Positions 33,385 through 42,439 of a stretch of DNA of 64,000 bases are shown piece after piece; the first letter of the stretch is position 1, and every line of letters begins with the position of its first letter. Origin of the DNA: an uncultured Bacilli bacterium (GTDB lineage Bacteria; Bacillota_I; Bacilli_A; RF39; UBA660). The position numbers and the translations under genes are program-made. The notes under the pieces are model-generated. The model searched no databases and had not been told where the DNA came from. It saw nothing but the letters and a program-made list of their open reading frames with translations. The stretch covers positions 16,245 to 80,244 of the forward strand of contig CAOOMX010000001.1 in assembly GCA_948497845.1 (NCBI GenBank), read 5' to 3'.

Positions 33385-33565
33385 TAAGATTATTATATTA
33401 CTAGTGCTACTGATGATTTAATTAAGATGAGTGAATCTGTAGAAAAAGAAATTGATATAAATATGGTAGATAAATTTTAGTAGTATCATTGTTAAGGGAT
33501 ATAAAAAATAGTATAATATGATTAGTTGATTACTTAATGAATAATTGTTAAAGGAGGTGCAAATA

Positions 33566-34583
33566 ATGGCTGATAAACTAATTGGAAATGAAAAAAATAT
33601 TTTATTTTATAATGATGAAGATGGTAATACTAAAGTAGAAGTATTATTAGAAAACGAAGATGTTTGGTTAAATACTGAGGCTTTATCAACTCTGTTTAAT
33701 ATTGATAGAAGCGGGATTGTAAAACATATCAGTAACATTTACAAAGATGAAGAACTAGAAGAAAAGAGCACATGTGCAAAAATTGCACATGTGGGTAATG
33801 ATGGAAAACAAACTTATAATACGAAATATTATAACCTTGATATGATCATTTCCGTTGGATTTAGAGTTAATTCCAAAAAGGCAATTAAATTTAGAACTTG
33901 GGCAAATAAAATTATTAAAGATTATATGATACAAGGGTTTGCTTTAAATGATGAAAGATTTATGAAAGCAAGAAAGACTGATCAAGAATATTTTAAAAGA
34001 TTGCTTGAAAGAATTAAGTTAATTCGTACAAGTGAAAGAATGTTTTATCAAAAAATTACGGATATATTTGCTGAATGCTCAATTGATTATGATAAAGATA
34101 GTGATATGGCAATAACATTCTATAAAACAATTCAAAATAAATTCCACTTTGCTATCACTGGTCATACTGCTGCTGAAATTGTATATAATAGAGTTGATGC
34201 AAAAAAAGATAATATGGGACTTACAACATGGGAGAATTCTTCGGATGGTAAGATTCTAAAATCAGATGTTGTAATTGCTAAAAACTATTTAGATGAAAAA
34301 AAAGTTAAAAATTTAAATAGTTTAGTCAACTTATTTTTAGATATAGCTGAAAATAATGCCGAAAGAAATATTGCAATGTATATGAATGTGGAAGAATGAA
34401 GTGGAAAATGCATTAAGAGTATTTCATTATAATGTTTTAGAGGGAAAAGGTAAAATTTCAAACAAACAAGCAAAGGAAAAAGCAGAAAGTGAATATGAAA
34501 AGTTTAAAATTATTCAAGATAATAATTATGTATCTGATTTTGATAAATTGTTAAATGAAACAAAACAAATCGAAAATAAATAA
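33566..34583 (+). pseudogene. rhuM: RhuM-family (virulence RhuM-like) protein, frameshifted near the 3-prime end
   Basis: The first frame (33566-34399) matches the RhuM family through VWLNTEALSTLFNIDRSGIVKHI, FRTWANKIIKDYMIQGFALND and GHTAAEIVYNRVDA, and ends prematurely after NIAMYMNVEE. The missing end, WKNEVENALRVFHY to IIQDNNYVSDFDKLL, continues in another frame from about 34386 to 34583. One lost base near 34384 explains it. AAAGGAGGTG precedes ATG 33566. RhuM-like genes often travel with islands and restriction or toxin loci. Adjacent KilA-N decay suggests a degenerating mobile patch. Confidence 0.8.
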
Positions 34584-34728
34584 CTTGTGCATTTTATAAA
34601 GTATTAAAATTATGGTATGCTTATATCAGTGAACGAATGTGGACAATATACTCAATAAGTAGGTATATTATATAATAGTTTTTAAATAATAGCACTTATG
34701 ATAAAATATTAAATTGAGGAGATGCTTA

Positions 34729-35691
34729 ATGCCTAATATAATTACTCACCATTATTTTGCTGAAGATGTTTTAAAGAATAGTAAAAAAGATATTATAAAT
34801 AGTTTCTTTGGCGAAAAAGATTTATATTATTTATTTACACAAGGTTTTGATCCTTTCTTTGTTTATGAAATATTACCTTTTAATGAAAAATTAGGATATT
34901 TTCTTCACGATAATTATATAGATACTTTTTTTATTAATTATATAAAAGTAATGAAGGAACAAAAATTAGAAAATGATCCAGCCCTTTTAGCGGCTTTATA
35001 TGGTCATTTAACTCATTATGTTTTAGATAGTATCATTCATCCTTTTGTAATTTATAAATGTGGTGAATATAATAAAAATAGACCAGAAACGTATAAGTAT
35101 GTGGGAGTGCACACACGTATGGAAGTTGAAATAGATGCTTATCTTTATGAAACCAGAGAAAATAAGTCTTTCAAAGATTTAAAATTTCATAAAGTAAATC
35201 CAAAGAAAAAATTAAATAAAAATATTTTAAAATTATTGAATAAAATCTATGAAGAAACTTTTAAAGTTAAAAATGGTGGATTTAAATATCAAAAAGCACT
35301 TAATATGGCTTATTTAGGTCTTAAATATATAACTAATGATAAATACGGAAGAAAAAAGGCTTTATATCACAAAATTGATAAAATAGTTGCTAGCAAAGGG
35401 CATAAAATTGAAGCTTTTAGCTATTATGTAACTTCTATTGATAAATCCATTTTTAATTTAGAACACCAACCATGGTGTAATCCCTGTGATAATACAATAA
35501 AAAGCAATGAGTCTTTTTTTGATTTATACAATAAAGCTATTGCGATATGTGTTACGTTATTTGAAGCAACAAATAAATATATAAATGAAGAAATTGATTT
35601 AATGGAATATCAAGGGATTTTAAAAGATAACTCTTACGTTACTGGTTTATCATGGCAAAAAAAAGATGAATTACAATATTTTGCTTTTTAA
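34729..35691 (+). CDS. Zinc-dependent phospholipase C-like protein
   Basis: This 320-residue protein has the pattern of the zinc-dependent phospholipase C family: an N-terminal ITHHYFAEDVL motif and a central YGHLTHYVLDSIIHPFVIY stretch, both supplying histidine and aspartate metal ligands. There is no signal peptide, so it is probably cytosolic, unlike the secreted clostridial toxins, and many such cytosolic homologues have no proven substrate. GAGGAGA precedes ATG 34729. It starts a unit after the decayed patch. Confidence 0.7.
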   Translation: MPNIITHHYFAEDVLKNSKKDIINSFFGEKDLYYLFTQGFDPFFVYEILPFNEKLGYFLHDNYIDTFFINYIKVMKEQKLENDPALLAALYGHLTHYVLDSIIHPFVIYKCGEYNKNRPETYKYVGVHTRMEVEIDAYLYETRENKSFKDLKFHKVNPKKKLNKNILKLLNKIYEETFKVKNGGFKYQKALNMAYLGLKYITNDKYGRKKALYHKIDKIVASKGHKIEAFSYYVTSIDKSIFNLEHQPWCNPCDNTIKSNESFFDLYNKAIAICVTLFEATNKYINEEIDLMEYQGILKDNSYVTGLSWQKKDELQYFAF

Positions 35692-35843
35692 CATAATTTG
35701 AAATTTTTAAGGTTAAGATATTACACGTGATGGTATATAAACTTTCTCTAGTTTAACTTTGTGTTTTTGAAATATCTTTACATTTCTCTTTCAAAATGAT
35801 AATATACTTTAGCAAGTTTTTATTTTTGGGAGGAAAAACAACT

Positions 35844-36611
35844 ATGAAATGTAAAAAATTATATAGAGTTCAAGGAGCAAATTTAGGTTATCCTTCTATT
35901 TTGTTAGATTCAAGTTATCGAATAAATTCTCCTAAAACACATTTATTTGTTTCTAAGACTTTAATGCATCACCAATATTATATAAATAAGAGGGTAAAGC
36001 AGTTAATTAAACGATTATTAAGTGAAGAAAATACATTACATATAGAAAGTTTAACTATGGAACAAGTAAAAGAAATATTAGATAGTCATGATGTGGATCC
36101 ATTAAATCTAATAGAGTTTCATGTTTTGGATATTATGCATACTTTGTTGGAGGAAAATGCTATTGCTTCTAAAGAAAATCATAGTAGGAAATTATATATG
36201 CCCAAAAGTGTTGATGTGGATAGATGTGCGGGAGGCTTTCATTTATCTAAATTTTGGTTAAAACTTTTCTGTGATTCTTTAATCTGTATTAAATATCATA
36301 ACGTTGGGACTTCGGAGATTTCAAGGTTTATAGCTCCTTATCTTGATGAAGGTTTGCATGGATTTGGTCAAATAGATTATGCACCTATAAGGGAGCAAAC
36401 ACAGGAGTTTAATTCAAATAATCCTATTTTTGATGATTGTAATGGTTTAAATGTAGTTTATAGAGACTTAAAAGTTATAATTCGCGAGAGAGCTTTTGTT
36501 GAAGGAACAAGGCTTGATTGTGAGGCTAGTCATACAGTTGATATGTTTATGCACCAAGTGGAAAGTGCTCAAAATGAAGTTATGAAATTAAGAAGAGAAA
36601 AAGAAGAGTAA
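35844..36611 (+). CDS. Hypothetical protein
   Basis: I do not recognise this 255-residue protein. It has no signal peptide or membrane segment. The central part contains conserved-looking cysteines and histidines (VDVDRCAGGFHLSKFWLKLFC), and the C-terminus is a basic helix. GGGAGGAAA precedes ATG 35844; in-frame codons upstream have no SD. It stands alone, followed by a weak terminator-like CGC-ATAAA-GCG stem and T-run near 36642-36660. Confidence 0.55.
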   Translation: MKCKKLYRVQGANLGYPSILLDSSYRINSPKTHLFVSKTLMHHQYYINKRVKQLIKRLLSEENTLHIESLTMEQVKEILDSHDVDPLNLIEFHVLDIMHTLLEENAIASKENHSRKLYMPKSVDVDRCAGGFHLSKFWLKLFCDSLICIKYHNVGTSEISRFIAPYLDEGLHGFGQIDYAPIREQTQEFNSNNPIFDDCNGLNVVYRDLKVIIRERAFVEGTRLDCEASHTVDMFMHQVESAQNEVMKLRREKEE

Positions 36612-36721
36612 AAATTTATACTAAAAGATGTTTTGAAATGAATCGCATAAAGCGTTTTTTCTTTTTCATAAATACTTTTCCATGTTTAACACATAATACA
36701 AATATAATATGGGTTTTATAT

Positions 36722-36910
36722 TGTTACTGGACAATAAGCCGTGTGTCAGACTTTTCGGCTAATGCGTTCGGTGTCCTCAGCGGCGGGTATGCGGGTTACA
36801 CCTATGTGAGCCACGACTATTGTGTGTGGCCTACATTCAGTCTAGTATCAAGCGTGAAAATATTGGGTGGCTCAGGAACAGAGTCTAATCCGTTTAGGAT
36901 TGAACTATAG
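36722..36910 (+). pseudogene. C-terminal remnant of a surface protein (repeat-family type)
   Basis: From CYWTISRVSDFSANAFGVLS through DYCVWPTFSLVSSVKILGGSG to the stop, the reading frame matches the C-terminal ends of large secreted proteins common in gut Bacilli and Clostridia, which finish with RPVxSLKSxV-x-GGxGTxxNPY-like sequences. No N-terminal part is present. Base composition is clearly richer in G and C than all neighbours, a sign of foreign origin. The upstream in-frame ATG at 36638 lies in a terminator-like region and is not a credible start. Confidence 0.6.
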
Positions 36911-36934
36911 GAAAAATACAAGGGTGGATATTTT

Positions 36935-36975
36935 AGACTGTTTACAAAGTTGTAATATTTTGAAAACAGTCTTTT
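36935..36975 (+). terminator. Hairpin with T-run after the surface-protein remnant
   Basis: AGACTGTTT (36935-36943) pairs with AAACAGTCT (36964-36972), followed by TTT. This is probably the original terminator of the lost gene. Confidence 0.65.
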
Positions 36976-37049
36976 AATTTGATAAAAAAACAAATAAGTA
37001 ATGTTTATACCTATTTGTTAGTTATAAGAAAGTCGGTTTCTTTTTTATA

Positions 37050-37478
37050 TTAATCTAATCTCCATAATTGAAATTTTCCAGTTATTTCATTAACATCTTT
37101 TGTATCACCGTAAATAATTGCTCCCATGTATTCTAAGGCTTCTTTTTCTTTACTTTCTATACTTTTTACTAATTCTTCATCTGTTCTTGTTTCCAACATA
37201 TCCTTAGGATAGTCTGCTACAAGTAGATTTGGATTTTCTTTGGCTTTATCGATAGCATTTTTTAGTTTAGAAGCTTTTACCTTAGTAATGATAAATGGAA
37301 ATTTACTAATACCTAAATGGCTAATTCCAGATTTATCAGTTAGTGTGCTTTGTCCCATTATTTCATTATTTGAGTACTTCCCAATTGAAACGGCTAAGTG
37401 TCCGATTACATTTAAAGCAGTGGCGGCATCAACATTTGTTGCAATAATTCCTATAATTTTTTTATCTTCATAATTCAT
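37050..37478 (-). CDS. DUF2000-family protein
   Basis: This 142-residue cytosolic protein matches DUF2000, a family with a peptidyl-tRNA hydrolase II-like fold, through KIIGIIATNVDAATALNVIGHLAVSIG and the central strand around FPFIITKVKASKLKNAI. The family has no established function and often lies beside LysR or AraC regulators. GAAGGAG lies upstream of the start at 37478. It is followed on the minus strand side by a micro-ORF and a LysR gene, all reading in the same direction. Confidence 0.7.
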   Translation of the reverse strand: MNYEDKKIIGIIATNVDAATALNVIGHLAVSIGKYSNNEIMGQSTLTDKSGISHLGISKFPFIITKVKASKLKNAIDKAKENPNLLVADYPKDMLETRTDEELVKSIESKEKEALEYMGAIIYGDTKDVNEITGKFQLWRLD

Positions 37479-37514
37479 AATTTTATCTCCTTCATTTTTA
37501 ATTATATTTTCATT

Positions 37515-37601
37515 TTAAAATAAAGGAGTTTTAACATTTTCAAGAACCTCAATCTTTGCCCATAGTTCTCCGCCATGCATATTTCTTGGATATTTAAGCA
37601 T
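37515..37601 (-). CDS. 28-residue micro-protein
   Basis: The short frame starts at ATG 37601 with a strong GGCGGGTG ribosome-binding site and ends at 37515. The product begins MLKYPRNMHGGELWAKIEVL. It may be a small protein, a leader peptide for the DUF2000 gene 36 bases downstream, or the tail of a lost gene. The SD is the main support. Confidence 0.4.
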   Translation of the reverse strand: MLKYPRNMHGGELWAKIEVLENVKTPLF

Positions 37602-37676
37602 CACTATCACCCGCCTTTTTGTTTTTGATTGCTTGTATTATATTATAAAATTACCTATTTTTCAACATTTTGATAG

Positions 37677-38567
37677 TTATGGTGTTTTTTCAAGCATTAT
37701 GTCTAACAGTTTTTTTACACTATAGTTTGGTATTGTTTTATCTAAAGTGGCAATTCCTATATATCTTTTAGGAATAGATGGAGTAACTTTTATTTCAAAA
37801 AGCGTTTTATTTAAATCATCTTTGATAAATTCTTTTGTTGCATAGCCAATACCAAAGCCACTTTTAATAAAGTCCATTATTAAATTATAACTTACTATCT
37901 CTGTTGTAGGTTTTAAATCAACTTGATTATTTTTAAGAAATTGATCTAAGTAAGCTCGTGTGTTTGATGGCTTTTTTTGAAATAGTAAAGGGTAATTATT
38001 TAGTTCTTCTAGTGAAACGTGTCCATTTGTTAATTGTAAATATTTTTTATTCCCTACAAATATATCGTGAACATCTGTTACTTTGTATATTTTTAGGCCT
38101 TTAGTTTCTTCCATTGGAAGATTTAAAATGAGCATATCTAAGTTCCCATTTCTTAATTCTTGAACTAAATTCTCTGTTAAAGTATTGATTATTTTTATTT
38201 CAATTTTAGGATATCTTTCATGAAATATTTCTAAATATGGCATAAGTACATGTTTACTAACAGTTGTACTAGCTCCGATTGAAATAGACCCAGCATCTAG
38301 ATTCTTCATATTGGTTAAAGCATTTTCTCCATTTGTAAAATTATTGATGCCTTTTTTCACATAGTCAAATAATACTTTTCCTTCAGTAGTCAAAGTTACG
38401 CCCTTTTTGGTTCGTATAAAAAGGGTTACTCCCAGCTGTTCTTCTAGTGATTTAATTTGCCATGTAACTGCTGGTTGAGATACCATAAGTTTTTCAGCCG
38501 CTTTCGATATACTCTCCTCATTAGCTACACTATAAAAATATTTATAGGCTTCAAAATTAACGTTCAT
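37677..38567 (-). CDS. LysR-family transcriptional regulator
   Basis: This 296-residue protein has the LysR helix-turn-helix at about 1-60 (ISKAAEKLMVSQPAVTWQIKSLEEQLG) and a periplasmic-binding-like effector domain from about residue 90. The effector cannot be inferred. It is divergent from the DUF2099 gene with 109 bases between the start codons and an inverted repeat there, the classical arrangement in which LysR controls the neighbour. It may also act on the DUF2000 gene downstream of it. Confidence 0.88.
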   Translation of the reverse strand: MNVNFEAYKYFYSVANEESISKAAEKLMVSQPAVTWQIKSLEEQLGVTLFIRTKKGVTLTTEGKVLFDYVKKGINNFTNGENALTNMKNLDAGSISIGASTTVSKHVLMPYLEIFHERYPKIEIKIINTLTENLVQELRNGNLDMLILNLPMEETKGLKIYKVTDVHDIFVGNKKYLQLTNGHVSLEELNNYPLLFQKKPSNTRAYLDQFLKNNQVDLKPTTEIVSYNLIMDFIKSGFGIGYATKEFIKDDLNKTLFEIKVTPSIPKRYIGIATLDKTIPNYSVKKLLDIMLEKTP

Positions 38568-38583
38568 ATAAAATCTCCTTATA

Positions 38584-38660
38584 TATAATATAAATAATAT
38601 ATATTATACTTATATCATAGTTGGTGCTATAATTCAATCAGAAAGAGCGAAAAAGCTCTT
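38584..38660 (+). promoter_or_regulatory. LysR-type intergenic control region and DUF2099-gene promoter
   Basis: TATAATATA (38584-38592) and TATATTATA (38600-38608) form a perfect inverted repeat. A TGC-extended TATAAT (38628-38633) follows, with a weak TATACT -35 at 38605-38610 overlapping the repeat. A stem-loop AAGAGC/GCTCTT (38643-38660) precedes the SD. Confidence 0.55.
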
Positions 38661-38676
38661 CAGGGAGGTTATTTTT

Positions 38677-40449
38677 ATGGCAAGATATGCTGGATTAGAA
38701 ATTGTTTTAAGAACAGAATGGGGGTACATTGATGCTCACGGAAATTTAACGAGTAATATTGAAGAGGCGTTAGTATTAAACGGTGCTTTATATGGAAGTA
38801 GATTGGATTTTAAAGATGTGTATAAGGAATTGGGCTTTGCAAATGAAGAAGTTTTGTTAAGTGATGTATATGCTTTTGCAGTAAAACCTGATTATGAAGG
38901 AAGATTATATAGGATTGCTGATATCTATATGGGTATGGGATGCGATTATGCAACTGCAACACTTAGAGCGAATTATAATCGTAATGTTATCTATGATATG
39001 GATGCGTATGATAAATTTATTGCAGAGTTGACGGAAGAAGCTTATAAATATAATGAGGAAAAGGGGAGCGTTTCTTTAAACGATCATATGGCCTTAGTAG
39101 AACGTGAAGAGGAAGAAGGAAGATATGATCCTGAAACACATAGAAGACGTTATTTTTCTTATGATCGTAGTAAAGATTCTTATAAAGAAGCTTATGAAAT
39201 TACTATGCGTGTTAAAAATCCTCATGTTGAAAAATATTTTACATTAACAGAAGAAGAAACTGAATACTATAATCAGTGGCCAACTGCAGGGTTGTGTAAT
39301 TATATTAAAGAAGTGCTAATGGCTTCAAAAGCTCGATTAGGTTTAACTGATGATTTTCAAATTCTAGATTGCAGTATAGAAAATGGTGAATTACGATTAA
39401 TTACCAATGAATTTTTATACGAAGATTTCTTTGAACTACATTTTATGAAAAAACTTTATGAATTAAGAGAAATGCATATTACTAGAATGTTTGGAAGTTA
39501 TGTTTTGTTACAACGTATAAATGGAGAGCTAAAAGCTGTTTTATCAACAGAAGTTCCTATTAGTTATTGTCCTTTAATGTATAAATTATTAAAAGAAGTT
39601 GGAGGAGAAAATGCAGATCTTTTATTAGCAGCGTTGAAAAATGGTGATGCAGAAGCTCAAAAAGAAGCCATGTTAAATTTAATTAATGAAGTGGTTATAA
39701 AAGGTGGATATTTTGATACTTCAAGACCTCTTAATTCTTGTGAGGCAAATGTATTGTTTGGGGCTAGTGAAACCTTATCATCAGCTTTCCAAAATGGGTT
39801 AATCGATGCTGCCGTTATTGTTTCAAATAATTTAGGAACTATTATTACAACAAATGCTTTTAATACACAAGGTGCAGTAAAAAGAATGACAGGACTTTTT
39901 TATACAACTCCATCTAGTGAAATACTAAGAACTGCTTTAGCTGAAAAAATTTATCCTGTATTTCCTAAGACTGCTGAAATAGATCAATTGGCTGGTGTAA
40001 AAAAAGCTATTGATTTAGGATATAAAAATATTGCTGTTACTGTAGCAAGTCAAGATAATCAATTGTTAGAAGAAATAGCAAAATTAGAAAAAGATGGTGT
40101 AAGAATTTATAAATTTGGTCTTTGTTCAACAGGAGTGTCTTTAGAAACTGCTAATATTATGAGAGATCATGCTGATGTCATTTGGACTTGCGCTTCAAAA
40201 TATGTAAAAGAAGTAGTGGAACCATTAGCCATTGCTCAAGTAGGAGTAAAAATACCTGTACATATTATGACTGAACAAGGTTGGCAACTTGTAAATAATC
40301 ATTTACAAGTTATGAATGGAACACCTTTTGATGCTACATTAAAAGCAGGAGAAGAAGAACCAGTTGTTTTAAATCAAGATGGTGGCTTAAAATTGGTACG
40401 TAAAAGAGATATTCATAATTGTGCTGATTGTCCTCATCCATGTGTGTAA
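38677..40449 (+). CDS. DUF2099 (methanogenesis marker 8-like) protein with unknown N-terminal domain
   Basis: The 590-residue protein has two parts. The C-terminal part, from about residue 345, matches the DUF2099/methanogenesis marker 8 family. Its markers are a VSNNLGTIITTN strand, a GAVKRMTGLFYTTPSSEI motif, a DQLAGVKKAIDLGYKNIAVTVA motif and a terminal cysteine cluster CADCPHPC that could bind metal. The N-terminal 340 residues are not recognised and include a charged EREEEEGRYDPETHRRR segment. Despite the family name this is not evidence for methanogenesis, since bacteria carry homologues of unknown role. CAGGGAGG precedes ATG 38677. Confidence 0.7.
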   Translation: MARYAGLEIVLRTEWGYIDAHGNLTSNIEEALVLNGALYGSRLDFKDVYKELGFANEEVLLSDVYAFAVKPDYEGRLYRIADIYMGMGCDYATATLRANYNRNVIYDMDAYDKFIAELTEEAYKYNEEKGSVSLNDHMALVEREEEEGRYDPETHRRRYFSYDRSKDSYKEAYEITMRVKNPHVEKYFTLTEEETEYYNQWPTAGLCNYIKEVLMASKARLGLTDDFQILDCSIENGELRLITNEFLYEDFFELHFMKKLYELREMHITRMFGSYVLLQRINGELKAVLSTEVPISYCPLMYKLLKEVGGENADLLLAALKNGDAEAQKEAMLNLINEVVIKGGYFDTSRPLNSCEANVLFGASETLSSAFQNGLIDAAVIVSNNLGTIITTNAFNTQGAVKRMTGLFYTTPSSEILRTALAEKIYPVFPKTAEIDQLAGVKKAIDLGYKNIAVTVASQDNQLLEEIAKLEKDGVRIYKFGLCSTGVSLETANIMRDHADVIWTCASKYVKEVVEPLAIAQVGVKIPVHIMTEQGWQLVNNHLQVMNGTPFDATLKAGEEEPVVLNQDGGLKLVRKRDIHNCADCPHPCV

Positions 40450-40473
40450 TTTGTCCTCATCCATGTGTGTAAT
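40428..40473 (+). repeat. 23-base tandem duplication at the 3-prime end of the DUF2099 gene
   Basis: The unit starting TTGTCCTCATCC and ending GTGTGTAAT occurs at 40428-40450 and again at 40451-40473 with no spacer. It duplicates the codons for CPHPCV and the stop. Confidence 0.95.
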
Positions 40474-40478
40474 TATTG

Positions 40479-40513
40479 ACTTATCCTTATCTATTTGATA
40501 GGATAAGTTTTTT
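40479..40513 (+). terminator. Intrinsic terminator after the DUF2099 gene
   Basis: ACTTATCC (40479-40486) pairs with GGATAAGT (40501-40508), extended by TATC/GATA, followed by six T residues. Confidence 0.8.
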
Positions 40514-40530
40514 AAAAAGGGGTGTTTTTT

Positions 40531-41310
40531 ATGGAAATCGTAGATTATAGTAAAGTAAAAAGATTTGATTCTTTTCATGTTGATCATTTAGAAAAGGCAA
40601 ATATTCCTGATGCTATTTGGCCATACTGTAATAACCATGTTATTTGCATAAATGATGCTTATTATATATGGAAATATGATTCTTTAGCTGTTGAACTCAT
40701 AGGAGCTTATTTATCAGCTATTTTAGGATTAGAAAGCGCTTCATATTCGCTCGCTTTATATGGAGACAAACCTTTTGTTGTTTCTAAAGTTTTTTTTTTA
40801 GAAGGGTTTCATTATTTTATGGCCAGTGATTTTGATGGTGCTATGGAATTGTTTGGAAAGCCAGTAGAAAATATTAAAACATCTTTTTATTGTTTTGTTG
40901 AACGTCTTCATTTGTTGCCAAAACAAGTCTTGGATAAAATGCTTAAATTAATTGCTATAGATCTTAAAATGGGGCAAGTTGATCGAAATGAAGAAAATAT
41001 TATTTTTAAAAGGAATAAGGTCACAGGAGAACTAGATCTTGCTCCCGCTTTTGATTTTACAAATGCTTATGTTCCTAGTTCTTATTATAAAAATCCTTTT
41101 TTGTTTCTGCGTTTGAACCATAAGTCTTTAGCAGATTTTATACATGAATTTCCACAAATAAGAGAGTATATTGATGCCCTACAAAGTGTTTCTATGGATG
41201 TTATGATGGATGGTATTTTAGAAAAAAGTGGAGTAGCTTTTGAAGAAGCAGAAATAGCGTTTTATCAATCTTTTGATAAAGAAAGAAGTAGAATGTTAAA
41301 AAAAATATAA
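40531..41310 (+). CDS. HipA-like/PI-kinase-fold protein
   Basis: This 259-residue protein has weak but coherent kinase-like features. DLKMGQVDRNEENIIFK supplies a DRN-x-x-N catalytic-loop pattern, and DLAPAFDFTNAY supplies the metal-binding Asp after LAP, both as in HipA C-terminal domains. The N-terminal third resembles the HipA nucleotide-binding lobe only loosely. No HipB-like antitoxin gene is adjacent, so a classical toxin-antitoxin pair is not supported. AAGGGG precedes ATG 40531. The nearest homologues may be HipA-like solo kinases. Confidence 0.5.
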   Translation: MEIVDYSKVKRFDSFHVDHLEKANIPDAIWPYCNNHVICINDAYYIWKYDSLAVELIGAYLSAILGLESASYSLALYGDKPFVVSKVFFLEGFHYFMASDFDGAMELFGKPVENIKTSFYCFVERLHLLPKQVLDKMLKLIAIDLKMGQVDRNEENIIFKRNKVTGELDLAPAFDFTNAYVPSSYYKNPFLFLRLNHKSLADFIHEFPQIREYIDALQSVSMDVMMDGILEKSGVAFEEAEIAFYQSFDKERSRMLKKI

Positions 41311-41340
41311 AAATTTGTTATAATTTTATTGGGTGTAAAT

Positions 41341-42324
41341 ATGGAATTATTTAATAGGTTTAGAGAAACTGTTTTTTTAAAGGAAGAAAGTGATTTAGAA
41401 AAGCAATTAACACGCTTGAAAGGAATAAAAGATAAAGTTGATAAAAATGATAAAATTGATAAAGACATTAAGTTGATAGAAATAGGGATAAATGGAGAAA
41501 ATAATATTGTTTATGAACTTAAAACTTCTAATATTGGTATGTATGTTTTAAGAGATGTTTGCCTATCATTTGAAGATTTAACTGCTCAAATTGATTTTGT
41601 AATCGTTACAAAAGCTTATGTATACTTAGTTGAGTGTAAGAATTTGATTGGTAATATTACTGTTAATAATCAGGGCGAATTTAAAAGAGATTATTATTTG
41701 GGAAAGAGAAATATTGTAGAAAGTATGTATTCTCCCTATAGACAAGCTATAAGACATAAAGACATTTTAAAGAAAATATGGCTTAGTTCTCATAGTAAGC
41801 TTTCTTCTTTCCTTTTTGAAAAGAATTTTGATAAGACTTATAAACCATTAGTTGTTTTGTCTAATTCAAAAGCTTTGTTGAATGTAAGATATGCAACAAA
41901 AGAAATAAAAGACCATATTGTTAGAGTGGATAATTTAATAGATTATATAAAAAAGGATATTGATTCATATAATAATGAAGTCTATATGAATAAAAAAATG
42001 ATGGAAAGTGTGGCTATTTCTCTTTTAAAAAGACATCAAGATAAAACAAATAATTTTGTTGATAAGTATGAGGTTATCAACACTACTTTAGAAAAAGATG
42101 ATAAAACTATAGAAGAAAAACTTAAAGCTTTTAGAAAGGCCCGGGCATTAAATCTAAAAATTCCAGCTTATTATGTATATACTGATGAAGAAATGAACCG
42201 TTTAATAAATTTGAAACCAAAGACAATAGAAGATTTAAAAAAAGCTAATATTCTTTCTGCTATAAAAATTAAATGTCATGGTGAAGAAATAGTTAAGCTT
42301 TTGAATGAAGAAAACGATGTATAA
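41341..42324 (+). CDS. NERD nuclease-related domain protein with C-terminal HRDC domain
   Basis: This 327-residue protein has a NERD domain at about 45-170, with GENNIVYEL, the TAQIDFVIVTKAYVYLVECKN core (Asp, Glu and Lys of a nuclease-like site) and a QAIRH motif. It ends with an HRDC-like helical domain (about 255-320, ALNLKIPAYYVYTDEEM). NERD is related to restriction-endonuclease-fold nucleases, while HRDC binds nucleic acids in RecQ-type helicases. The role may be DNA processing or defence; there is no neighbouring helicase or methylase. Confidence 0.75.
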   Translation: MELFNRFRETVFLKEESDLEKQLTRLKGIKDKVDKNDKIDKDIKLIEIGINGENNIVYELKTSNIGMYVLRDVCLSFEDLTAQIDFVIVTKAYVYLVECKNLIGNITVNNQGEFKRDYYLGKRNIVESMYSPYRQAIRHKDILKKIWLSSHSKLSSFLFEKNFDKTYKPLVVLSNSKALLNVRYATKEIKDHIVRVDNLIDYIKKDIDSYNNEVYMNKKMMESVAISLLKRHQDKTNNFVDKYEVINTTLEKDDKTIEEKLKAFRKARALNLKIPAYYVYTDEEMNRLINLKPKTIEDLKKANILSAIKIKCHGEEIVKLLNEENDV

Positions 42325-42343
42325 AAAGGTTTTCTTTTTCTTT

Positions 42344-42373
42344 TTGATAGAAACTGGCAGAATATGCTATAAT
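42344..42373 (+). promoter_or_regulatory. Promoter of the 42440 gene
   Basis: TTGATA (42344-42349) and a TGC-extended, perfect TATAAT (42368-42373) are spaced by 18 bases. Confidence 0.7.
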
Positions 42374-42439
42374 CGGTCAAAATTTGCTCTTGTTATTCTT
42401 TATTTTCGTATTATACTTGCTATGCAAAGGAGAAATTAT

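Noticed and set aside
33769..33793. Perfect 11-base inverted repeat (CACATGTGCAA and complement) inside the RhuM gene
   Set aside because: The DNA encodes a family-typical STCAKIAHV stretch, so the repeat follows from codon choice rather than regulation.
35716..35733. CACGTG cores at 35724 and 32580 as possible parS sites
   Set aside because: Flanks match the TGTTTCACGTGAAACA consensus poorly (about 10 of 16 for the better one), so they are chance.
42139..42151. CCCGGG at about 42140 as a second Noc site
   Set aside because: The flanks are GGCCCGGGCA, not the TTT/AAA flanks of the Noc consensus.
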